Notes under the pieces: model-generated | Seen by the model: the letters and a program-made list of their open reading frames with translations, nothing else | The model's database searches: none | What the model was told of the DNA's origin: nothing | Source: Leuctra nigra | Taxonomy: Eukaryota > Arthropoda > Insecta > Plecoptera > Leuctridae | Assembly (NCBI GenBank): GCA_934045905.1 | Contig: OW203764.1 | Span: 32,343,629-32,407,628 of the forward strand | DNA length: 64,000 nucleotides | Direction: 5' to 3' | Part shown: piece by piece, positions 46,201-53,700 of the stretch | Numbering within the stretch: the stretch's first letter is position 1 | Layout of the letters: every line of letters starts with the position of its first letter | Program-made: the position numbers and the translations under genes

Positions 46201-48381
46201 ATCGGTACCTACTCGAAAAGAAAATGTTTGTCTGCTAGTAGGTGGGCTCCTATTTCATTGATACAAGGATTGATTGTATAAAGGCCAATGCACAATTGAC
46301 GCGAACGGACGACGCGGACGGACGACGGAGACGGATACAATGTTAAAGTCGTCGTCCGTCCGCGTCCGATTGTGAACAGCCAGAGTGAATATGTCATCAT
46401 ACCTAAACATTGTATCCGTCTCCGTCGTCCGTCCGCGTCGTCCGTCTGCGTCAATTGTGCATCGGTCTTCATCCTTTTCATTTCGAGTACCAATTTTTAT
46501 TGGTTTGAGTGTACCTACTTCATTCTATCGTATTTTAATATTTGTATTTTCGTCATTTTGTATTTTGTATTTTGTATTTTTGTAATATTTGTATTTTTTA
46601 TATTTGTTACTCGCAATTTTCTTTTCTAGGCTTTGTTTGGAGGATAAAGTACCATTAGTCTTTTGACACACTTTCCTAAAATACATTCTCTCTATCTGAT
46701 CATTGCACTTCATAACAAAGATGATGCAAGATATTGCTTCTCTTACTTTTTGACTCATCTGGAGGAAATGAACCAAATGAGCGAATCCATGAGCCATTTC
46801 TTCCTCTATCTTTTACATTATTTAATTTTTATTATATTTAGAATTGTTTCCCGATAGGTCTTTTACAAATTCCCGTGTTAAATTTCCTGTAATTGACTGC
46901 TTTAACTTTTTAATATAAAATCCTGTCATTAAGGATGTAATATTCAAAGATTTAACATCTTGATCTCTCAACAACTATTAGTGCAGGTTCAAGTGTAGAA
47001 AAAATGCTTTCCGCTCGATTGGAGTGCCGAAATAGATTTTTTCATAATTATCGATTGTTTACATAATTCTTAATATTACCTGACGTGCCTTCAATTTTTT
47101 GGGTGGCCATCTTGGAAAATATGGCGGAAAACGTTCATTTTACAAATTATTTAATTGTTGGTAGAGTGAAGGTTGAAAAATTATGAAATAATTCACTTAA
47201 ACTAACTCAAATATGGGGACTTGAAAAAAAAATACGCCGTGAACGAATTTTATTTTTTCATTGTTGGAATTGACCAATCACGTTTCTGTGTTTTTTTGCT
47301 CTCAATTTATTATGAAACGCGTAGACTTAGACTAAAATATGTAGAATTAAAATTTGTAGACAATTTCATTTTGAACAATATGCGTTTTAAAAAAAATTAT
47401 GTTTTTTTAGAAAAAAGATTACATTTTTTTTAAATTTTTTTAAATTTTTTGTTTACGGCGTATTTTTTTTTCAAGTCACTATATTTGAGTTAGTTTTAGT
47501 GAATTATTTCATAATTTTTCAATATTTCCTCTACCATCAATTAAATAATTTGTAAAATTTACGTTTTTCGTTCGTTTTCCGCCATATTTTCCAAGATGGC
47601 CACCAAAAAAATTGAAGGCACGTCAGGTAATATTAAGAATGATGTAAACAATCGATAATTATGAAAAAATCTATTTCGGCACTCCAATCGAGCGGAATTA
47701 CATTTGCTCCCCTACTATATCTACTGGCCAAGAGAATAACCCCGAGTGTGCAGGTAATTAATTACTCTTTCTAACACAGGTCAGGTCTGGTCTACTCACT
47801 CCAAAGTTTTAACAACATTCCTAAGTGATCTGCATCCTCTTTACATAGAAACACTCTTATCAATCAAATAATTGCCGTCGAATCATGCAAAACCATTACC
47901 AGTATAGTCGGCAAGCAGCATCGAACCCAGAACTTCACTCCGCTCATACTTACTAGTTTATTGTTTTTCTTATCATTCAATCGCCAATATACGACGCAAG
48001 TCTACTTCCACACATTAAATTCACTGCCAATATAAAGATAAAAACGTAATTAACTCTTGAACAATCTCGACTATTGACATTGTCTCTGTGACACATTTCC
48101 TCGTCTAACGCTACTTCTGACGTCACACCATACCGTACCTTCTCATGCGCCTTGAGCATCTCGATGTGCTTCTTCAGGAACTTCTCGTCGTCATTGGCGT
48201 CAGCGACATACTCTGGGATGTGGAAGATGTCCCTCAGCCACCCGCACCCGACATAACCTCCAAGCGTGCACCACCAGAGGAACGCCTGTGCATCGCGTCC
48301 TAGGTAGAGATGATGGAGTCCGAAGACGCCGCCGACGAGCCACAGCAAGTACGTCAAGAACATGCTCTTCTTCTCGGCCAT
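31079..48381 (-). CDS. DNAJC22: DNAJC22 / Wurst orthologue, 5 exons, 355 aa, complete
   Basis: Exons 48381-48139, 45402-45255, 39444-39240, 34907-34640 and 31282-31079 join in phases 0, 1, 2 and 0 to 1068 bases with stop. The length is close to human DNAJC22 (341 aa). Residues 1-45 (MAEKKSMFLTYLLWLVGGVF, GLHHLYLGRDAQAFLWWCTLGG) are a TM2-like region; more hydrophobic segments follow in exons 2-4, giving a multi-pass membrane protein. The C-terminus (about residues 289-355) is a J domain starting VLGLPGSASQSDITSKW, with HPD at about 313-315, so it can stimulate Hsp70. Drosophila Wurst is needed for clathrin-mediated endocytosis in airway clearance. Five of its eight exon borders carry tandem arrays. 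ATG 48381 is the first in frame and matches the family start. Confidence 0.93.
31283..31724 (-). repeat. Exon-border tandem array, 132-bp unit (DNAJC22 exon 5 head)
   Basis: Three extra copies of intron end plus exon head, with acceptors spaced exactly 132 bases apart. Each ends after the codons for SREFHP and switches back to intron, so the HPD aspartate is missing. All lack the same 13 bases found in the true exon, so splicing to them would shift the frame. The frame through the array itself stays open, because 132 is a multiple of three. Confidence 0.92.
31725..32326. other. DNAJC22 intron 4 segment with one MITE
   Basis: AT-rich intron. Apart from the Harbinger-like MITE at 32007-32138, nothing is recognised. 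Confidence 0.4.
32007..32138. mobile_element. Harbinger-like MITE, 132 bp
   Basis: Ends GGGCCGAGTTTCTAAATG and CATTGAAAAACTGGCCC, 3-bp duplication TAA (32004-32006, 32139-32141). Same family as 6337-6477, including the CATTGGTTGTTG centre. Confidence 0.8.
32327..34404 (+). mobile_element. Helitron-like element, longest copy, 2078 bp
   Basis: Left end TTGAGCGAGCGAAGCGAGCG after A; right end ...CGCTCATCAACGCGTTACTCAGAGCG then TTTTCCTAG followed by T. A CGCTC/GAGCG stem about 10 bases before a CTAG end and insertion between A and T fit Helitrons; the TT start instead of TC does not. Inside are several GATCGATCTGAAATTTTGC-type segments and a 76-codon frame (33639-33869) resembling the N-terminal part of Helitron Rep/helicase proteins. 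It is non-autonomous. Confidence 0.72.
33639..33869 (+). pseudogene. Truncated Helitron helicase-like N-terminal fragment
   Basis: 76 residues, very basic and helical: MPKNGKTSARMKAIKAKKRL, then SKRLKQN, ASRSKETPDQTAARRYSNNQ and RNTRSRAAGIAD. Such Arg/Ala-rich 'ETPxQ...AAR' stretches open many animal Helitron replicase-helicase proteins, as I recall. No Rep or helicase motifs follow before the element ends, so this is a leftover of the mother gene. Confidence 0.45.
34640..34907 (-). CDS. DNAJC22: DNAJC22 exon 4
   Basis: Acceptor TGTTTCTGTCCTAG; one base completes Arg, then 89 codons ending NAFK before donor GTACAA. Encodes RIAVLVTCALLYSSLWCSYL (a membrane segment), a lumenal or cytosolic loop with EEIPVHQAFHHFFTSPWW, and TWRQIIDLSDPHGE just before the J domain. 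Confidence 0.92.
34908..37158 (-). repeat. Exon-border tandem array, 140-bp unit (DNAJC22 exon 4 head)
   Basis: Sixteen extra copies at exact 140-bp spacing (acceptors from 35047 to 37147). Each carries a good TTTCTGTCCTAG acceptor, the exon head to GACAGCGAG, then GAGATCCCCGTGCAT before about 35 bases of intron. All lack the same 6 bases (GGCGAG) present in the true exon. Copies differ by scattered point changes (GCGTCTA or GCGGCTA; ACGCGGGA or ACGAGGGA). Confidence 0.96.
37159..37796. other. DNAJC22 intron 3 middle, poly-C tract
   Basis: Contains a C run (about 37420-37440) inside text resembling the poly-G hAT family (GAGTTTCTACGCGATTTTGACG also occurs near 5970), so it is likely a degraded element with unclear ends. 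Confidence 0.4.
37797..39239 (-). repeat. Exon-border tandem array, 131-bp unit (DNAJC22 exon 3 tail)
   Basis: Eleven extra copies spaced 131 bases apart (37797 to 39107), each with the exon tail from ATGACATTCGCGTCGTCCTA through CCCAAGAAGAAGAAGTCGC to a donor GGTACTGACC (GTAACC in the outermost copy). The intron part is itself a GAGTGGTGAGT short repeat. 131 is not a multiple of three. Confidence 0.96.
39240..39444 (-). CDS. DNAJC22: DNAJC22 exon 3
   Basis: Two bases complete Gly after TTCTTGTACAG; 67 codons and two bases end before donor GTACTG. Encodes VWTVGNIGREKGTIWWALGA and AYLSFPLYYYLSDETVAFTL (membrane segments) then the basic RRTPKKKKSLT loop. Confidence 0.92.
39445..39690 (-). repeat. 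Exon-border tandem array, about 76-bp unit (DNAJC22 exon 3 head)
   Basis: Three extra copies of CTTGTACAG acceptor plus exon head (GTGTGTGGACAGTGGGCAAC), each followed by a G/C run of variable length. Thus exon 3 has arrays at both of its borders with different units. Confidence 0.9.
39691..39950. other. DNAJC22 intron 2 segment
   Basis: Intron between the exon 3 head array and the 223-bp repeat. Nothing is recognised. Confidence 0.4.
39951..40173. repeat. 223-bp direct repeat, left copy
   Basis: Identical, as far as read, to 42172-42394; begins TATGTGAATAGACTAATTG and ends AACAAGTGGTTTAGT. The two copies exactly bracket the TA-flanked element 40176-42171. Confidence 0.9.
40176..42171. mobile_element. 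TA-flanked element with TTCATGG ends, 1996 bp
   Basis: Short inverted ends TTCATGGTTTTCACG and CGTGAAAACCATGAA, TA on both sides (40174-40175, 42172-42173). The TA fits a Tc1/mariner-type insertion but no transposase is present. A reversed Helitron-like element (40488-41367) is nested in it. Confidence 0.65.
40488..41367 (-). mobile_element. Helitron-like element, 880 bp, reverse orientation
   Basis: The CTAG end lies at 40488-40491 and the TTGAGCGAGCGAAGCGAG start at 41367 on the minus strand, inserted between A and T. Closely related to 32327 but with the middle deleted; contains a 22-base A run and several copies of AAATTTCAGATCGATCGGT-like text. Confidence 0.75.
42172..42394. repeat. 223-bp direct repeat, right copy
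   Basis: Partner of 39951-40173. The lack of visible differences suggests a recent duplication or gene conversion. Confidence 0.9.
42395..42894. other. DNAJC22 intron 2 segment, nothing recognised
   Basis: AT-rich intron between the direct repeat and the exon 2 tail array. Confidence 0.4.
42895..45254 (-). repeat. Exon-border tandem array, 98-bp unit (DNAJC22 exon 2 tail)
   Basis: About 24 extra copies of a 98-bp unit running from intron CATTGCATGCAG into GAGGAGGTGTGGGGCGTCGA and on to the GCGCGCTGG|GTAGGT donor. One unit near 44750 carries a small extra insertion (GTGAGGC). Each unit holds both a CATGCAG acceptor-like site and an intact donor, so each looks like a potential cassette exon of about 75 bp. 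The true exon has GATCCCGGAGGAGG where copies have GGCCGGGGGAGGAGG. 98 is not a multiple of three. Confidence 0.97.
45255..45402 (-). CDS. DNAJC22: DNAJC22 exon 2
   Basis: Acceptor GGTGATTTCAG, phase 0; PPFSSVRFCGQVIISYLWAS, a membrane segment, then IPEEEVWGVDWKFLMVLVPV and the donor GTAGGT one base into Gly. Matches the 'PIRFAAQVIVG' region of vertebrate DNAJC22. Confidence 0.92.
46180..46515. mobile_element. TA-flanked MITE with GGTACACTCA ends, 336 bp
   Basis: Ends GGTACACTCACACCAATAAA and TTGGTTTGAGTGTACC with TA on both sides. A second inner palindrome is built on GACGACGGAGACGGATACAA and its complement. No coding capacity. Confidence 0.75.
47009..47696. mobile_element. Fold-back element with about 240-bp arms
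   Basis: Ends TTCCGCTCGATTGGAGTGCC and GGCACTCCAATCGAGCGGAA; arms contain ACCTGACGTGCCTTCAATTT and ATGGCGGAAAACG-type text in inverted order; 200-bp AT-rich centre. No clear target duplication. Confidence 0.85.
48139..48381 (-). CDS. DNAJC22: DNAJC22 exon 1
   Basis: ATG at 48381 opens 81 codons ending KAHEK before donor GTACGG. Contains the TM2-like pair of membrane segments with GLHHLYLGRDAQ. An in-frame GTG further up is not a plausible start. Confidence 0.92.
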
Positions 48382-48824
48382 GGTCACCTGTGTACTGCCA
48401 GCCAGCGACACGTAGCCGCGTTGCTTGGTGTGAGTCTGACGTCACGATAACGGTACTGAAGGTTCAGCGGCGAACAGCTGTGGAGGTATCGAGCCGGTTC
48501 AACTGGGTCGGTGTAAGCAGGCGCGGAGGTCGACACAATGTCGATCGACTATGACGTGTCTGTGTGTTATTCTCCCATAAGGGCTGGCGATTACGGTCGA
48601 CAATTGTTATATAATCCAGTCTTCATTACATCCCAATCATTTGGCTTCCGCAGTGATGATTATGAATGCCAATGCGGGTGGTGATACAAATATCCATTGT
48701 TATAACGTAGCGTAGAGGGAAAATGCTGAAAGTGTGAGAAATTAAATTCTTACAAGGCATTTGCTTGGAATTTTTTTATTGATGTATTTTATGTATTTTT
48801 TATTACTTTCTGAGTACGGACTGT
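48382..48824. other. DNAJC22 5' region
   Basis: Probable 5' UTR and promoter side of DNAJC22. G+C is raised and CpG-containing over 48382-48560; no TATA box stands out. Confidence 0.4.
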
Positions 48825-49375
48825 ATATCTAGTGGAGCGGTCGCTTTACCTGGCCAAGTCGTACTGTTCACTCACAGTCATTAACTTACCGTTACTGCCT
48901 AATAAACTGAGGAGCAGACCAAACACTTTTGTTTGGCCTACTGGATCTCAACATTGGGAAATCTCACATTGTTGCGAAATATCTTAATTTAGAGCTATGG
49001 CCCACCCCACCCCATACCTATACCATATTTGGGAACAATACATTATACCGTTCCCTCTAGAGTCTAGATCACAAACGGTATAATGTATTGTTCTCAAATT
49101 TGGTATAGGTATGGGGTGTTATTTTACACGGCCCTCTATTATAGAGTCTAGATCACCCCGTGTAAAATAACACCCCTTCTAAAGACATTTTTAAAGTATT
49201 TCTCTGTGGTTTAAATTTTTTATTTCAAGGTATGATTAAATATTTGGAAATTTCAATGAATTGGCTCCTTTTTTGATATCACTCCTTTTCAGTGCTGAAT
49301 TATTTTTATTTCCTCTATTTTTTTAGTTTTCAGAGTCTTGGCTGCCTTTTTTACACGGATTGTTTTTTCTGTGAT
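48825..49375. mobile_element. Rearranged copy of the 7752-type hAT element
   Basis: Shares TCTAGTGGAGCGGTCGCT, TAATAAACTGAGGAGCAGAC and the GATATCACT-CCTTTTCAGTGCTGAA end with 7752-9728, but lacks the nested palindrome at 7871. Two unique hairpins sit at 49030-49100 and 49110-49180, each with an inner CTAGAGTCTAGATCAC-like loop. Neither terminal CAGGGG end is preserved. Confidence 0.75.
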
Positions 49376-49865
49376 TTAAACAACTCCAGTATTACTTATC
49401 GCTTAAATCTGTAATATTTTCAAGAATATAACTCCGTTTTTGTTGTGTAATTCACGGCTACAATTTTCTTCAAATAATATTCCTCCGGAATATACGTAAA
49501 ATATCACTGATACATTGCCATTCACTCTCTGAATTGCGTGTACAAAAGTGCTGACCCTCCCAACCGATGGCAATGGGCTGAGAAAGTCGCCGGGGTTTTG
49601 TCTGCGAGACATTGTGCAAATCGGATTTCCCACTTACCTCGACATCACCGCATTGGCAGACTGTACGTCTGAATTACTGTACATTACGTCACTCCGGTAT
49701 TCTTCAGTGAGCAGGGAAGTGGGCCGAGAGGTTTCACGAACTCAACATACACATTATAATGGGAATAGAAATAAAACTGTGTAATTATTAGAGAGGTCAT
49801 TGATAATGATAATAGCTCATGCTCATCTCCAGAGTCTATTGATAACGTTATTAAACCAGGATCAT
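49376..49865. other. Intergenic sequence downstream of the S28 gene
   Basis: No feature recognised between the hAT remnant and the minisatellite. Confidence 0.4.
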
Positions 49866-50632
49866 TGACCTGCAATCTTGTGTCTGCGCTGCGTCTTGCG
49901 TCTTGTATCGTGCGTCTTTGTGCCTTTGTGTCTTACGTCTTGCGTCTTTGTGTTACGTCTTGCGTTGCGTCTTGCGTCTTGCGTCTTGCGTCTTGTGTTT
50001 GTGTCTTGCATCTTGCGTCTTTGTGTCTTACGTGTTTGTGTTACGTCTTGCGTTTTAGTGTCTTGCGTTGCGTCTTGTGTTTGTGTCTTACGGTTTGCGT
50101 CTTTGTGTTACGTCTTGCGTTGCGTCTTGCTTCTAGTGTCTTGTATCTTGTGTTCTGCGCATTGCGTCTAGTGTCTTGCGTTGCGTCTTATGTCTTGCGT
50201 TGTGTCTATAGTGTCTTGTGTCTTGTGTCTTGTGTCTTGTGTCTTGTGTCTTGTGTCTTGAGTCTTGTGTTCTGCGCCTTGCGTCTAGTGTCTTGCGTTG
50301 CGTCTTGTGTCTAGCGTCTTGCGTCTTGCTTCTAGTGTCTTATGTATCTTGTGTTCTGCGCCTTGCGTCTAGTGTCTTGCGTTGCGTCTTGCTTCTAGTG
50401 TCTTGTATCTTGTGTTCTGCGCATTGCGTCTAATGTCTTGCGTTGCGTCTTATGTCTTGCGTTGTGTCTATAGTGTCTTGTGTCTTGTGTCTTGTGTCTT
50501 GTGTCTTGAGTCTTGTGTTCTGCGCCTTGCGTCTAGTGTCTTGCGTTGCGTCTTATGTCTTGCGTTGTGTCACGAGTGTCTTGTGTATTGTGTCTTGTGT
50601 CTTGTGTTCTGCGCCTTGCGTCTGTCTTGTGT
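49866..50632. repeat. TGTCTTGCG minisatellite abutting the S28 stop codon
   Basis: About 770 bp of 7-bp-based units (TGCGTCT, TGTGTCT) with longer higher-order blocks (GTTCTGCGCCTTGCGTCTAG repeats several times). It begins directly after the TAA of the S28 gene, so it occupies the expected 3' UTR. The long frames through it are repeat artefacts. Confidence 0.95.
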
Positions 50633-50736
50633 TTATATCCAGGAGCCGATGAGGTCGCGGACTTGCAGGCGGGCGGCTGTCAGCTGAGGAGAGTCGTTGG
50701 CGTTCGTCGCGTAGAGGAAGGCGATGTGGGAAGATT
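50633..50736 (-). CDS. S28 peptidase exon 7 (catalytic His)
   Basis: Acceptor AATTTGTGCAG; two bases complete Glu, then SSHIAFLYATNANDSPQLTA, ARLQVRDLIGSWI and TAA. The His in SSH aligns with the S28 catalytic His, and DSPQLTxAR is a family landmark. Confidence 0.9.
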
Positions 50737-53700
50737 CTGCACAAATTCATGTAGTTTATACCCGGGTTATTGCATATTTTTTTTTTTTTATAATTTGAAT
50801 TTTTCGATTTTTAATTGTTTAATATTTTTATTTAAATTAAATAATAATTTATATTTTTAATTTATTTATAGCATCCAAATGATATATTATATATATAAAT
50901 GAAAAACAAGTGATGATTGTCGTATCGTAATTTTATGGTCTGAAAAACGAAAACATTGACCCCTGCGAAGTAGGCAACTAATGTTACACGCATGCATTTG
51001 CGTTGCCTAACAAGTCAGGCGTCAGAACTTCAGTTCCAGCTGTTTGTCTTCCAATGAAGTCCTCAAATGCAAACTTATTTACTGTGTTTATTTCCTGTCA
51101 TGGGAGCAACAATAATTAAATTAAATTAGTGAAAAATATAAGAAATTGCAAAAAGAAATTGCAAAAATCACACATAATTAAGAATAAAAAACCTAATACC
51201 CACAAATCAGCTACATAAAGCGTGTTAGAAATAGAATATATAAATGTGATAACTTGATAAGCTTGTAGGGTGACATTCAAACGTTCGCAGCCAAATCCCC
51301 ATGTTGGTTTAAGGGGAATCGGTCTGCGAACTAATGAAAGTGGCTGTATCACAGATATTATGAAAACACCCGGCCCTTCTTATTCCGAAGCGGAGTTAGC
51401 TTGGGTTAGCTCGCAGTGACATAAGAAATAACATTGGCCCCCGGGGGTCATTCACGAAACTTTTTGACGGGGTTACCAGGGGCGATAATTTTTCTGGCAA
51501 AGACTTCGTATAAGGGAGAAAAAATGATTTGTATAAAATTCCAGTTTTAACTTTTTTGAAGTGAAATAAAATGGTTGATCCAACTAGATTATGTTTTAAA
51601 ATGTCATTCACGATAGTTCTGGAATGAAATTGGGGTCGTGAAAACTCTCTAGAGTAAAAAATGTTCGATTTTTTAATTCGAAAAAGAGCATATTTACTGT
51701 TCTTATAACCTTCATTTTACTAATGTAAAAATAAGTAAGTTGTTAGAGTGTTTGTCACAGTCAATTTACGTCCCATTTACGAAGTAATTGCCAGAAAAAT
51801 TCTCGCTTACCGGGGGCGGCCAATGTTATTTCTTATGGCAGTACGAGCTAACCCAAGCTAACCCAAGCTAACCCCGCTCCGTGAACAAGAAGGGCCGGGA
51901 GTCTTCACAATATCTTTGGCTGTACCTTCAATGACGATGGCTGTGGCGGACTCTGAGATGTCCTGCTGAACGCCGATGACGCGCCACGGGTCGAACGAGC
52001 CCTGCGTGAACACCACGTCAGTCACGGCCGGGAACAAACCGCCGTAGTTGTCGTTTAACCTCTCCACGGCTGCCTGGATGTAGTCGGCGTCGAAACTGAA
52101 ACGGTCATTCAGTCATTCATCGTATCCTCAATCCTGATGCTCTATGTAACACATTGATGGGCGAGCAGCAGTACTATTGCATGCGAATTAATATGCGTGT
52201 GAAAGTAGCTGCTCTAGAGACATTGAACCATAGAGGTAATGAACAGCATGCGCCACAGGAGCAGTGATAATTTTTAGAATCCTTTGAAATAAATGTGAGA
52301 AATATTTTTAAACAAAAATATTGTTAGTAAAATGTCAATCACTTTTGAAGTTCTTTACAGATTGGACTTAAAATTGTCAGAAGCTCCTAACATGTTGGTC
52401 CCAATGACCATGGGAAATTTTAAGTTGATCGGTCAAACGGTTCCAGTTTCATTTTTAGCCAACCACATGATCTATTTCCAAAAACTATACACGTGACAGC
52501 TCTTATGATAACGTGAAAATTGGAGATCGATTGGTTGAACAGTTTGACGGGCATTGCAGGCAAACACACGGACAGACAGAAAAAAAGCGAAAGATACATA
52601 AGAGCCATGAATTGACGCTAGCTCGCGCATAATACTTGTCTTGGACCTATAATTAGAGTCAAAGAATGAAAGTACAACAACATGTTCTTGAAACAGTTTT
52701 ATGACGACAATGTCTTGCTCGTCACCTCTCTCCGTAGAAGTCCGTGCACATGCGCACAAACGCGGCGCTCGGGAACGCGTCACCGAAGGGCTGCTCCTGG
52801 GACTCCGACGTCTCGAAGTCGGCGAACCACGAGCAGGTCTGATACGTGTAGACCCTCTGTCCCCGGCTGTTGATCGGGCTCTCCCAGGAGGTGTTCCCGT
52901 ACGCCTCCATGTAGGGGGCGTAGGTGATCTCGAAGCAGGTGTCGGGGTCGGGACGGAACACGCGACGGAAGAGGTCGACGAGGCGGTCGAGGGGAGTCGC
53001 GCCGTACACCGGGTTCGTCATCAGCGCGCAGTTGTTCAACACTTGAGCCAGCGACGACGCGGTCTGCACGACGCCGGCGTAGATGTCGGCGAAGGTGGTG
53101 AAGAACGTCATCATGTCCATCATGTTGTCCGGGTCCAAGTCAGTGCAGAGGCTGCAAACACGATTCATCTCAATCAAACATTTAGGTTTGTAATTTTGCC
53201 CATTCGGCGATTATGTACTTATACATAAATGTTAGAAAAAGCTTGTTTCGATATGTTCAAATTTTTGTGTAGACAAATACGTCCAAAATTTTGGTCACTT
53301 GGACTCACCCGAACATCTGTGTGACTGTCTGCGCGCCGCCCGGACCGCGCATGACGGCGTCCAAGTCCGTCACGGCCTCCTTCATGTCGTCGTAGCAGTC
53401 CTGATCGGCCAGCGCCATGACCCTCAACCTCTTGGACTCACCCGAACATCTGTGTGACTGTCTGCGCGCCGCCCGGACCGCGCATGACGGCGTCCAAGTG
53501 CGTCACGGCCTCCTTCATGTCGTCGTAGCAGTCCTGATCGGCCAGCGCCATGACCCTCAACCTCTTGGACTCACCCGAACATCTGTGTGACTGTCTGCGC
53601 GCCACCCGGACCGCGCATGACGGCGTCCAAGTCCGTCACGGCCTCCTTCATGTCGTCGTAGCAGTCCTGATCGGCCAGCGCCATGACCTCGACCTCTTGG

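Larger units (their letters stand above)
45403..48138. other. DNAJC22 intron 1
   Basis: AT-rich intron of 2.7 kb with a TA-flanked MITE (46180-46515), a TATTTTG-rich low-complexity patch (46555-46610) and a long fold-back (47009-47696). A B-box-like tRNA patch lies near 47920 on the minus strand. No exons. Confidence 0.5.
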
